Shown piece by piece: positions 34,215-42,445 of a DNA stretch of 64,000 bases. The stretch is from Armatimonadota bacterium. Lineage in GTDB: Bacteria; Armatimonadota; HRBIN16. Both the position numbers and the translations under genes were made by a program. The notes below the pieces were generated by a model that was not told the origin of the DNA, did not search any database, and saw nothing but the letters and a program-made list of their open reading frames with translations. Numbering within the stretch: the first letter of the stretch is position 1; every line of letters begins with the position of its first letter. Location: positions 744,001-808,000 of the forward strand of contig BPGT01000002.1 in assembly GCA_026003175.1 (NCBI GenBank). The letters run 5' to 3'.

Positions 34215-35798
34215 CTATTGCGTGCGGTATACGCGCAGGTGGTCGATGCCAAACCACCCTGTGTCGCCCACAGGCAGGTTCTCCACCTCCACACGCAACT
34301 CTTTGACATCGCGCAGCAAATCCCCTGCCCGCCACTCCACATTCACCCACAGGCCCGGGCGTAGTATCGCTGGCTGAGGCAGATAGTGCTCCTGTCCCTG
34401 GCTATCTACCAGCACCACCGTCGCACGACAGGTCACGCTTACCTGAACCGGCAGAAAGATGTCCAGCGCCAGCGTGTCTCCGAAGCGCGACCAGTCGCCG
34501 GATTCCGGAGAGAGCCGGACGATTAGCGCGGGCTGATACTCCAGCGAACGGCTCATTACCTTCAGCCAGTAGGCGCCCTGGCTCGCGCCGCCGCGGATGC
34601 GCTGGAGGACGGTGGTACTCTTTTCACCGCGCCAGCCGCCTGCCGCGATTTCGAAATCGCTGAGCACAAAAGTGGCTCCTATTGGCTTCGCACTCACCGG
34701 TGGGGATTCGGCTGCGTTTACCGGCGCGGCTTGCTGTCGCGAGAGGAGCCCCCACTCTGCCAGGTACCGCCTCCACTGCCCGTCGTTGCCGCTCAGTACC
34801 GCCCATGTTCCTGCTGCCGCAAGGATGACGATAACAGAAGCCACTCCCGCTACCCAGCCCCACCGGCGTTTGCGAGCGGGGGCAGCAACCTCCTCCGGCG
34901 GCGTGGTGATGACCGTCTTCTCTACCTCCGGTTTGGGCGGTTGTGGACGCGCGCGGAAAATGTCCGCTTCGCCCTGTACTCCTGAGGTGAGCATCGCTAA
35001 ACCCAGGTCTTCCGCAAAGGCTCGCGCAGACTGGTAACGTTTCGCCGGCTCCTTTTCCATCGCCTTGCGTAGCACGCGCTCCACTGCAGGCGAGAGTCCC
35101 TCGGCAGGGGCGGGGTGCTCGTAGATAATCTTGTGCATCACTGCGGTGATGGTGCTGGCATCGAAGGGTTTGGAGCCAGTGAGCAGTTCGTAGGTAGTTA
35201 CGCCAAGTGAGAACACGTCCGATCGCCCATCTATCTCCTCACCTACTATCTGCTCCGGCGACATGTACGCAGGTGAGCCCACCATAATCCCCGCCTGCGT
35301 GCGTACCAGGTCATTCGCCAGCCGGGCGATGCCAAAGTCGGTCAGCTTCACGATGCCGTCCTCCAGCAGGGCGATGTTGTCGGGCTTCACGTCGCGATGG
35401 ATGACTCCTCGCGCGTGAGCGTAGTCGAGCGCACTGGCAACCTGTTTCACGATATTCAGCACGCGGTCCGGTGGGATTTTACCCTCTTCGTTCAGCACCT
35501 CGCGGGCGGTCTTGCCGTGCATGAACTCCATGGCGATATAGTGCATCCCGTTTGCGCTGCCCACCTCGTAGATGGTGACGATATTGGGGTGAGAGAGTTT
35601 GCCCGCCGAACGCGCTTCCCGTTCGAAGCGGCGCACCATATCCAGTCGCTCGCTCTCGCTGATGATAGAGGGCAGCACCAGCACCTTCAGCGCAACAGTG
35701 CGCCCGATGAGCTCATCCTGCGCCTCGTACACGTGCGCCATGCCCCCTACCCCCAGCTGGCGCACGATGCGGTATTTGCCGATGTGTGTGCCTATCAC
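34215..35798 (-). CDS. Membrane Ser/Thr protein kinase with extracytoplasmic CBM-like domain
   Basis: 527 residues. The N-terminal Hanks-type kinase has the glycine loop GVGGMAHVYEAQD, Lys38 in VALKVL, the catalytic loop HRDVKPDN, the DFG of LTDFGIAR and the activation-segment GSPAYMSPEQ. One membrane helix (WVAGVASVIVILAAAGTWAVL, near 330) follows a basic stretch. The C-terminal 150 residues (from FVLSDFEIAAGGW to GIDHLRVYR) look like a carbohydrate-binding jelly roll instead of the usual PASTA repeats. This suggests a sensor kinase for an extracellular ligand (inference). It is upstream of the E2 gene, tightly linked. Confidence 0.9.
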   Translation of the reverse strand: MIGTHIGKYRIVRQLGVGGMAHVYEAQDELIGRTVALKVLVLPSIISESERLDMVRRFEREARSAGKLSHPNIVTIYEVGSANGMHYIAMEFMHGKTAREVLNEEGKIPPDRVLNIVKQVASALDYAHARGVIHRDVKPDNIALLEDGIVKLTDFGIARLANDLVRTQAGIMVGSPAYMSPEQIVGEEIDGRSDVFSLGVTTYELLTGSKPFDASTITAVMHKIIYEHPAPAEGLSPAVERVLRKAMEKEPAKRYQSARAFAEDLGLAMLTSGVQGEADIFRARPQPPKPEVEKTVITTPPEEVAAPARKRRWGWVAGVASVIVILAAAGTWAVLSGNDGQWRRYLAEWGLLSRQQAAPVNAAESPPVSAKPIGATFVLSDFEIAAGGWRGEKSTTVLQRIRGGASQGAYWLKVMSRSLEYQPALIVRLSPESGDWSRFGDTLALDIFLPVQVSVTCRATVVLVDSQGQEHYLPQPAILRPGLWVNVEWRAGDLLRDVKELRVEVENLPVGDTGWFGIDHLRVYRTQ

Positions 35799-35832
35799 GG
35801 AAACCTCACCACTTTCGCTAAGCCTCTACTCT

Positions 35833-36321
35833 TTATTGTCGGTTCATCATCATCCGTTCTTCTTCACGCTGGCGGTCGCGTTCCGCGATGGCTTCACGCT
35901 TGTCGTACAGCTTCTTCCCGCGCACGATGGCGATTTCTACTTTCGCGTAACCGCGTCTGAAATATATCTTGAGGGGCACAATGGTCAGCCCCTTCATCTC
36001 TGCCTTGCCCATCAGGCGGTTTATCTCCCACTTATGCAACAACAGCTTGCGCGGACGCACAGGGTCGGGGTTGTAGCGGTTGCCGTGCGAATAGGGACTG
36101 ATGTGCATGTTGTACAGCCACACCTCGCCGTTTTCCACCTTGCAATAGGCATCCTGCAGGTTCACTCTGCCTGCGCGAACGGACTTTACCTCCGTGCCCA
36201 CCAGTACGATGCCCGCCTCGAAGGTCTCTAGTATCTCGTAGTCGTGGTAAGCGCGGCGGTTGACCAATACCACGCGGTCGCCCGATTCCGCCCCCTTTTT
36301 TGTCCCTTGCCCTTTTGCCAT
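35833..36321 (-). CDS. smpB: SsrA-binding protein
   Basis: 162 residues, full length. The OB-fold segments [35 protein letters not shown] and [27 protein letters not shown] are typical of SmpB, which delivers tmRNA to stalled ribosomes. The basic C-terminal tail, which probes the mRNA channel, is present. ATG 36321 (CAGGTGT upstream) is preferred over TTG 36324. No ssrA gene is visible nearby. Confidence 0.96.
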   Translation of the reverse strand: MAKGQGTKKGAESGDRVVLVNRRAYHDYEILETFEAGIVLVGTEVKSVRAGRVNLQDAYCKVENGEVWLYNMHISPYSHGNRYNPDPVRPRKLLLHKWEINRLMGKAEMKGLTIVPLKIYFRRGYAKVEIAIVRGKKLYDKREAIAERDRQREEERMMMNRQ

Positions 36322-36354
36322 CAAGACACCTGCAATAAAATGCTACTTCATCTT

Positions 36355-36384
36355 ATTATAGTCTATCCTGCTGTTCGCAGGCAA
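36355..36384 (-). promoter_or_regulatory. Promoter of smpB
   Basis: On the minus strand, TTGCCT (36379-36384), 18 nt, consensus TATAAT (36355-36360), about 34 nt upstream of the ATG. Confidence 0.68.
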
Positions 36385-36503
36385 CCGACATAGCCCCGAT
36401 AGGTACACCGTAAGGATTCCAAACGTGCTGCGGCGAAAAGAAACATGCAGTTCCCTGATTCCGTCTATACCTGTGGAATACTCACCGAGGAGGTAACCAT
36501 ACG

Positions 36504-36944
36504 ATGAACTGGCGACAGGTCGCGGTGGTCATAATGGCAACCGCTGTCGTTTTCACGCTGGCATGGGCGCAGGTTTCGCCCGATAGCCAGAAGTGCAGCG
36601 CACACATGAAAAAGGCTCTGAAGGCGGTGCAGATGTATCTGCAAGAATGGGACAACATGTTCCCGCCAGCCACCACTGCCCAGAAGCTGAGCGATGCACT
36701 GCAACCCTACGCGGCGGACAAGTACGTCTTGACCTGTCCTGTTACGCGCAAGGAATACAAAACCAACCCGCATATCACATGGCGCCCCGCGAGCATGTAC
36801 CCCAGGCTGAGTGAGGTTGTTGTGCTCTATGACGCAGTGCCTCACAAGGACAAACGTTATGTGGTAGGCTTTGCGGATGGCTCGGTGAAGGTAGTCACCG
36901 AGAAGGAGCTGGCTGCCATCAAGCAGAAAGCAAGGCTGAAATAG
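36504..36944 (+). CDS. Secreted protein resembling the globular part of DUF1559 proteins
   Basis: 146 residues with a cleavable signal peptide (about 1-22, ending TLAWAQ). The mature part starts CSAHMKKALKAVQMYLQEWDNMFPP, which parallels the [21 protein letters not shown] segment of pseudopilins. It ends with YVVGFADGSVKVV, like their ADGHAK ending. The prepilin helix is replaced by a signal peptide, so it would be released, not assembled. Function unknown. A GAGGAGG site lies 8 nt upstream. The next gene (PHP) follows after 66 nt with a hairpin between. Confidence 0.7.
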   Translation: MNWRQVAVVIMATAVVFTLAWAQVSPDSQKCSAHMKKALKAVQMYLQEWDNMFPPATTAQKLSDALQPYAADKYVLTCPVTRKEYKTNPHITWRPASMYPRLSEVVVLYDAVPHKDKRYVVGFADGSVKVVTEKELAAIKQKARLK

Positions 36945-36958
36945 GCTACCCTGCCCTC

Positions 36959-36985
36959 CCCTCTCCCGCACGTCGGGAGAGGGGC
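36959..36985 (+). terminator. Strong hairpin, possible terminator
   Basis: CCCCTCTCCCG pairs perfectly with CGGGAGAGGGG around a 5-nt loop, 14 nt after the upstream stop. There is no T tract. It resembles the hairpin units of the repeats at 41356 and 58611. Confidence 0.45.
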
Positions 36986-37010
36986 ACGGGTAAGGACAGA
37001 AGGAGAATCT

Positions 37011-37868
37011 ATGCCAATACGATATAACCCGTATGCACAACGTTATCCGCTCTGGCTCAGAGGCAACCTGCACGCGCACACCACTCTCAGCGATGGCGAG
37101 CTCTCCCCTGACGATACGATAGACGCCTTCATTCGGCGTGGCTACGACTTCGTCGCGCTTACCGACCACGATGCTATCGCCAACCCGAACGAGGTTCATT
37201 TCCCCCAAATACTGATCTTCCCGGGCGTAGAACACAGCGCACAACAACACATTCTGCGCGTCAACGTGGCCTCTACCCTGCCCCACGACCTCAGCTATCA
37301 GTCGGTCATAGACCTGACACTGCAAGAGGGTGGTCTGGTCATCCTGAACCATCCCAACTGGGGAGAGAACCTTGACCACTGGCGCGACTCGCAATTGCTC
37401 CATTTGGAACGGTATCACGGCATTGAAATCTACAATAACGTGATTGAGTACCTGGAAGGCAGCCCGTATGCTCTCGACCGTTGGGACAGGTTGCTTTCGG
37501 AAGGTAAACAGGTATGGGGCTATGCAAACGAAGATACGCACCGTGCGTTCCAAATAGGCTCTGCGTGGAACGCGGTTAACGTACGCGAACGCAGCAAAGA
37601 GGCGGTGCTTGAAGCGTTGAAAGAGGGAAGGTTTTACGCCTCCACAGGGGTGGTGATGGAGGAGATTGTCGTGGAGAACGATTACTATAGGATACGCGCC
37701 GCCAACGCCCGGGAACTGCGACTCATCACCTTGGGTGGTCAGGTTGTAGAACGGGTGAGCGGTGGCCATGCCACATTCTCCCTAGGCAGAGTCATTATGT
37801 ACGCTCGCGTGGAAGCAATTGGTGAAGGACAGGCTCGCGCATGGACACAACCGGTGTTTCTGAAGTAG
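37011..37868 (+). CDS. PHP-domain metal-dependent phosphoesterase
   Basis: 285 residues. The PHP metal-binding motifs are clear: NLHAHTTLSDGELSP (motif I), VALTDHDAIANP (motif II), FPGVEHSA and VILNHPNWGEN (motif III). YANEDTH supplies a later Asp-His pair. Such stand-alone PHP proteins hydrolyse phosphate esters such as nucleoside phosphates or histidinol phosphate-like substrates; the exact substrate is unknown. GAAGGAGA precedes the ATG. The next gene starts 10 nt downstream. Confidence 0.88.
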   Translation: MPIRYNPYAQRYPLWLRGNLHAHTTLSDGELSPDDTIDAFIRRGYDFVALTDHDAIANPNEVHFPQILIFPGVEHSAQQHILRVNVASTLPHDLSYQSVIDLTLQEGGLVILNHPNWGENLDHWRDSQLLHLERYHGIEIYNNVIEYLEGSPYALDRWDRLLSEGKQVWGYANEDTHRAFQIGSAWNAVNVRERSKEAVLEALKEGRFYASTGVVMEEIVVENDYYRIRAANARELRLITLGGQVVERVSGGHATFSLGRVIMYARVEAIGEGQARAWTQPVFLK

Positions 37869-37878
37869 GTGATACGAC

Positions 37879-40800
37879 GTGGTGAGGTTTTTTCTCTCGC
37901 GTGCGTTCTGGAGGGCAAGGCTCCTGCCAAGCTGGCACCGCAGGCTGAAGTCTGCGGCTACCACCGTGGTCTGTTTGCTACTCTTTGTTGCCTCCCTCGC
38001 CCATGCAGATACCCGCTGGCACTTCCGAGCCACCATCGGGGTGGATGACGGCGTGTTGGGGCGCCCCGGAGCAGCTATTTTCCGTGTGTTTGTGGGTGAC
38101 GAAAAGGTCTATGAAAGTCCCGTTATGAAAGCGGGGGATAATCCCATCACCATCCACATCCCCCTGCGCGATACCGACACACTCACACTGGAGGTGGCGG
38201 ATACTGGCGACGGTCACGGCGGCGACTGGGGCGACTGGTGCGACGCCCGTATTCAGGACGATTCGAGGCAGACTACCATCTGGCTCAGCGACCTGCACGA
38301 AAAAGTGCTGGAAGAATGGATTACCACACGCAAGGATCGCAACATCGTCGGGCAGCCGCTGAAGCTTCAGGGACGCATCTACTGCAGGGGGCTGGGCACT
38401 GTTTCCGGTTCCCGCATGCGATACACAGATTGGTACGCGCAGTGGCAGCGGCGAGAACGCCGTCTGCAGCAAGCAGAACAGGCAGCCGCGCAAAGATTAC
38501 AATCCCTGCGATTAGAAGGTAATCTACGCGGAGCGCGATTGCTGGTGAACGGTCGTCTCATCACCGCGTTGCCAGCACGAATCCCATCCGGTGCTACGGT
38601 GCAAGTGGGGCTTACTCTGAACAAGGGACAATTTCTGTGGCGGCATCCGGTCTTCGAAAGCCTGCGGGTACGGTCCGTGCAGGGGTCCGTGCCCATCCGC
38701 CTGTGGCATCCCGAGAGTGTCCAGATGCTCTCGTCTTCTCAGGCAGCAGACCTGCCGGTTCTGAACGGAACGACTTATCCGGGTGCATCCCCCGTGGAGG
38801 GACAAATACTGCTCACCTATCGTTACCCCTTCCAACAGACGGCCGCCGCTCTGCCGCTTGCGCTCGTCCAAGCGCGCTATACCCTGAGGATTTGGTGCGC
38901 GGTGCGCACGCCTGCCGACCATACTTCTGCATCGCGTTACACCACCCTGAGCGTCTCGGTACATGAAGGACAAACCTTGCGAGCACGTACACGCCTGCTG
39001 AGCGCGGGTGAAGCGCAGAGTCTGGCTGAACTTCCTCTGTTGGGCAATGCACCGCTTCGGATCGTGGTAGACGACGCAGGCGATGGCAATCTGGATGATG
39101 AGGTGTACATCGGGGGAGCGATAGTTGACCGCATAAACGGTCGCTCCAGCCTCCTTACCAGCCTGCCCTACCTGTTGGAGGAGACCTCGCAGGAGGCGGT
39201 GCAGGTATTCTACTTCCCAACCTCCGAGATGCGTTGGAGTGCACACTCCTTGTCCGTGCAGCCTCGCTCGGCGTTTCGGGTGCAGGCTCCTGCTCATATC
39301 GTGCTGGAAGGCTATGGCGCCGCCATGGCTCGGTTGGACAACGCCGCAAGGCTGGTGCGTGAAGCGGAAAGGTTGTGGAAGGCTGGCAAGGTCTCTGATG
39401 CGACCGGGAGGCTGGCAATCGCACAGAGGCTAGATGAGGGTAATCCACAAGTGTATCGCCTGCGTGCGCAGATGTCGAAGGCGGCAGGCAGGGACGACCT
39501 CGAGCTGCAAGCATGGAAGCGCCTGGTGGAAATCTCGCGGGCAGACCTGCCCCTGCGGCGGCAGGCAAAGGAGCGTATTGCCGAACTATACCGTTCGCTA
39601 GACGGCAACCGACCCGAATGGGAGTTCCGCCTGCCCCCCGCTCCTCCCCCAGAAGCCGACGTCAGCGCACTGGCGAAGAGTATCTGGCGGTTGCAACTGA
39701 AGCCCTCCTCCTCTACTGACGATATGCAAACGGGCGAACTACGCTTCACCGTGCCGCAGGAACAGTCCGGCTGGTGGTTACAAGGGCGGATCGACACGCG
39801 CGGTCTGGTTGTGTCCGCGTCCCTGGAACGGAAGCGGGAAGACCGCTGGCAGACCGTCTGGCGCGTTGCCGCCTCCGAACCGCAGCAGTTTCCCCTGCTA
39901 GATTACCAACTATCGCCCGGCGAGTATCGCCTGCGCATAGGGCACGACAGCACGCGCGACGGCATAGAAGGGGCTTTCCATATCGCGCTCAGCCTGTTGC
40001 TTTCCCGTGAGAAGCCTGCTCATCCCCAACAGAAGTGGACGTATCGTCTGCACACCGACGGTTCCGCTGAGGTGGAGGTAATCGCATCAGGAGCGATAGC
40101 ACTGCCGGTTCCGCTCACCGCGGACGGGTTGCAGGTGGAAGGAGCGCGATACTCCCTGCTGCCGCCAGTATATGAATATCTCTCCCGACTGGACTTGCGC
40201 CATGCGCAGGTGCTGCTGCTGCAACCGACAGATGAGCAGGCTACCGTGCGATTCCGCTGGCTGGACGCCGCGTACAACGTGCCTATGACCCGCTACGCCC
40301 CCGACCGCAAGGAGCATTTCTACTTCCGCTCGCTTGCCGCGCTGGGCAAGGCGCGGGGTGAAATGGATGTGGTTGTGCACCTGCCGGAAGGTACGGGCGA
40401 AATCGCTACGCTGGTACCGGAACCGCAATCTCGCGAGGGCTCTATCCTGCGCTTCCGTCTGCCGGAGGATCGGGTGGCTGTTGTCAATGCCAAACACTCT
40501 CAGATAAACACCCGCTGGCTCACAGCGACCTATCGGCGTATGACCCTGCACATTCCAGATACCCCCTTCTATCGCCGCTGGCTGCCTGAGTATCTGGCTT
40601 TGCTCATGCGCATCTACGATCGCGAGCGGCAGATAGTAGGCGGTTACGAGCCGGAGGATGCGCTCTTTGTCTCACTGACCGCCCCAGCACAGCTCTCCGG
40701 CTATGGCGGGGCGACCTGGGGTGGACCGCGCTCTGAAACATGGATTGCCAGCACCGGTCGGGTCGGACCCTACAACCTGCGCTACGAGGCGGGCGGCAAC

Positions 40801-41274
40801 GGTGTAGAAGCACACGAGCTGAAATGGGTGTTCCTGCACGGCGTCGGCGAGGGGTTACCGTCCTGGCTGCAGACCGGCGCTGTTATCTACATCGAGGAAC
40901 AGGGCAAGCTGGCGGGCAACACCGCCTTCCCCGACGTGTGGTACCAGCGGGCGTTGCGTCCGGGTGCGCAGGCTTTCCGCAAACGGTTCCCGACTATTCC
41001 TACCCCACTGCAGTGGTCAGAGAGCGAGTTTCGCCAGCAGCCAGCGGCGCAGCGAATGCTTGGCGAGGCGATGGCGCACGAGATACTGCGCACCATTGCG
41101 CAGCACTACGGCAACCGCGTGTGGGCGGAACTGTTCCGCCGAAACCGTGAAGGCAAGATGGGGATCAAAGACCTTCCCGACCGCGAAAAGGACAAACGCA
41201 TTATTGGCACACTGGTAGAAATAACAAGAGATGCCAGCGTGAAGCGATTGTTTGAGAAGTGGGGATTCCGCTAG
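37879..41274 (+). CDS. Large secreted protein with NPCBM-like domain and gluzincin-like end
   Basis: 1131 residues from a GTG start. A 43-residue signal peptide (MVRFFLSRAFWRARLLPSW..., core TTVVCLLLFVASLAHA) precedes an NPCBM-like sugar-binding domain (TRWHFRATIGVDDGVLGR, DTGDGHGGDWGDW; about 45-125). The middle holds beta-rich segments and a TPR-like stretch (VREAERLWKAGKVSDATGRLAIAQ). The C-terminus (from His979, HELKWVFLHGVGEGLPSWLQTGAV) looks like a gluzincin peptidase fold in which HExxH is degenerate (HELKW), so peptidase activity is doubtful. Part of the signal-peptide n-region is encoded by dispersed repeats. It follows the PHP gene by 10 nt. Confidence 0.75.
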   Translation: MVRFFLSRAFWRARLLPSWHRRLKSAATTVVCLLLFVASLAHADTRWHFRATIGVDDGVLGRPGAAIFRVFVGDEKVYESPVMKAGDNPITIHIPLRDTDTLTLEVADTGDGHGGDWGDWCDARIQDDSRQTTIWLSDLHEKVLEEWITTRKDRNIVGQPLKLQGRIYCRGLGTVSGSRMRYTDWYAQWQRRERRLQQAEQAAAQRLQSLRLEGNLRGARLLVNGRLITALPARIPSGATVQVGLTLNKGQFLWRHPVFESLRVRSVQGSVPIRLWHPESVQMLSSSQAADLPVLNGTTYPGASPVEGQILLTYRYPFQQTAAALPLALVQARYTLRIWCAVRTPADHTSASRYTTLSVSVHEGQTLRARTRLLSAGEAQSLAELPLLGNAPLRIVVDDAGDGNLDDEVYIGGAIVDRINGRSSLLTSLPYLLEETSQEAVQVFYFPTSEMRWSAHSLSVQPRSAFRVQAPAHIVLEGYGAAMARLDNAARLVREAERLWKAGKVSDATGRLAIAQRLDEGNPQVYRLRAQMSKAAGRDDLELQAWKRLVEISRADLPLRRQAKERIAELYRSLDGNRPEWEFRLPPAPPPEADVSALAKSIWRLQLKPSSSTDDMQTGELRFTVPQEQSGWWLQGRIDTRGLVVSASLERKREDRWQTVWRVAASEPQQFPLLDYQLSPGEYRLRIGHDSTRDGIEGAFHIALSLLLSREKPAHPQQKWTYRLHTDGSAEVEVIASGAIALPVPLTADGLQVEGARYSLLPPVYEYLSRLDLRHAQVLLLQPTDEQATVRFRWLDAAYNVPMTRYAPDRKEHFYFRSLAALGKARGEMDVVVHLPEGTGEIATLVPEPQSREGSILRFRLPEDRVAVVNAKHSQINTRWLTATYRRMTLHIPDTPFYRRWLPEYLALLMRIYDRERQIVGGYEPEDALFVSLTAPAQLSGYGGATWGGPRSETWIASTGRVGPYNLRYEAGGNGVEAHELKWVFLHGVGEGLPSWLQTGAVIYIEEQGKLAGNTAFPDVWYQRALRPGAQAFRKRFPTIPTPLQWSESEFRQQPAAQRMLGEAMAHEILRTIAQHYGNRVWAELFRRNREGKMGIKDLPDREKDKRIIGTLVEITRDASVKRLFEKWGFR
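37910..37957 (+). repeat. Dispersed repeat pair inside a signal-peptide coding region
   Basis: A GGAGGGCAAGGCTCCTGCC copy (37910-37928) is followed by the hairpin CCGCAGGCT-GA-AGTCTGCGG (37938-37957). Both are intergenic repeat types elsewhere. Here they are in frame and encode WRARLLPSWHRRLKSAA of the secreted protein at 37879. Confidence 0.7.
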
Positions 41275-41309
41275 TGGTCTGTCAAGCGTGATTCGTGCTA
41301 TCCCATGTG

Positions 41310-41426
41310 GAGAGCGAGGCTCCTGCCGAGCCGTTGGTGTCGTTGCCCTCTGCACCTGACCCCCTTGCCCCCTTCCCTGCCAGGGAAGGGGGAACCACCA
41401 TCCCCTCTCCTCGTAGGAGATCTAAC
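41310..41426. repeat. Repeat cluster: GGAGGGCG copy plus double-hairpin element
   Basis: 41310-41334 is a copy of the GGAGGGCG family (ggagagcgaggctcctgcc). 41356-41426 is a second element with two hairpins, CCCCCTTCCCTGccAGGGAAGGGGG and a CCCCTCTCCT unit. It is the reverse complement of the element at 58611-58690. Together they fill the 196-bp gap between convergent genes. Confidence 0.7.
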
Positions 41427-41470
41427 GCAAACCCACTTTGCCCGTCGCATCGAGCACAGGCGCGATGGTT

Positions 41471-42445
41471 CTACCCGGCTTCAGCCGATTCCTTCGCCAG
41501 CGACAATGCGCTCTCGTAACGCCGACGGTCTATCTTCCCCTCCTCCACTGCCTCTTTGACCGCGCAATTGGGCTCGGTATCGTGCTGGCAGTCGGGGAAG
41601 TAACACTCGCCCAGATAAGGGCGTATCTCGGGAAAGGCTTCCCACACCGTCTGTGCGTCTACCGCCCACAGTTCGAAGTTGCGCATTCCGGGCGTATCGG
41701 CAATCCAGCCATCCTCGCCCATGCGAATCAGCTGCGCAAAGGTCGTGGTATGTCTGCCTTTGTGCGTCACTTCGCCTACCTGCCCCACCTTGAGACCCAG
41801 ACCGGGCTGCAAAGCGTTCAAGATACTGCTTTTGCCCACCCCGGAGGGACCGCACACCGCGGAGATTTTTCCGTGCAGCCGCTTGCGCAGGCACTCGATG
41901 TTGTCGCCTCGCGTCGCGCTAACGCGAATCACCTCGTACCCCACGCTGGCGTATACCTGCAGATGGTGCTCGGTCTGTGGCTCGACGGGCAGGTCACACT
42001 TGTTGGCGATGATAATGGGGTGCAATCCGTTCGCATACGCCGCCACGAGGAATCGGTCCAACTGCCAGGGGTCTAAACGCGGCTCCAGCACCGAGAAGAC
42101 CACCAGCAGCAGGTCGATATTAGCCACGATGACCTGTACCTCTTTTGTTCGGGGGATAAAGCGCACCACCGCGGAGCGGCGAGGCTCTACATCGGTAATC
42201 ACTCCCTGATGCGAGGTCGTATAATGAAACCAGACAGCATCACCCACCGCCACTGGGTTGGTCAGTCGCTTGCGCTTCGCCTGAATCACCCGAGGGGCGC
42301 GGCTGGCGCTTTCGGTCATTATCAGTTCTTTTTTCAGGTTGCCGCGCAAAGTGCAGAGCACCTCGCGCCCCTCGTGGAACACCGTATAGTTGCCTGCACT
42401 CGCACGGATGACCAAGCCCTGTAGCTTATGCGTTGCTGCTGCCAT
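41471..42445 (-). CDS. rsgA: Ribosome small-subunit biogenesis GTPase RsgA
   Basis: 324 residues. It is a circularly permuted GTPase: the G4 motif ANKCDLP comes before G1 GPSGVGKSSILN, then G2 and G3 KGRHTTTFAQL and DTPGMRNFEL. An N-terminal OB fold precedes it. The C-terminal zinc knuckle is GECYFPDCQHDTEPNCAVKEAV (Cys, Cys, His, Cys). It matures the 30S subunit. The start overlaps the end of larC by 20 nt on the same strand. Confidence 0.95.
   Translation of the reverse strand: MAAATHKLQGLVIRASAGNYTVFHEGREVLCTLRGNLKKELIMTESASRAPRVIQAKRKRLTNPVAVGDAVWFHYTTSHQGVITDVEPRRSAVVRFIPRTKEVQVIVANIDLLLVVFSVLEPRLDPWQLDRFLVAAYANGLHPIIIANKCDLPVEPQTEHHLQVYASVGYEVIRVSATRGDNIECLRKRLHGKISAVCGPSGVGKSSILNALQPGLGLKVGQVGEVTHKGRHTTTFAQLIRMGEDGWIADTPGMRNFELWAVDAQTVWEAFPEIRPYLGECYFPDCQHDTEPNCAVKEAVEEGKIDRRRYESALSLAKESAEAG

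Noticed and set aside
36465-37769. 434-residue minus-strand frame across 36504-37769
   Set aside because: It spans two well-supported plus-strand genes and the gap between them and shows no domain.
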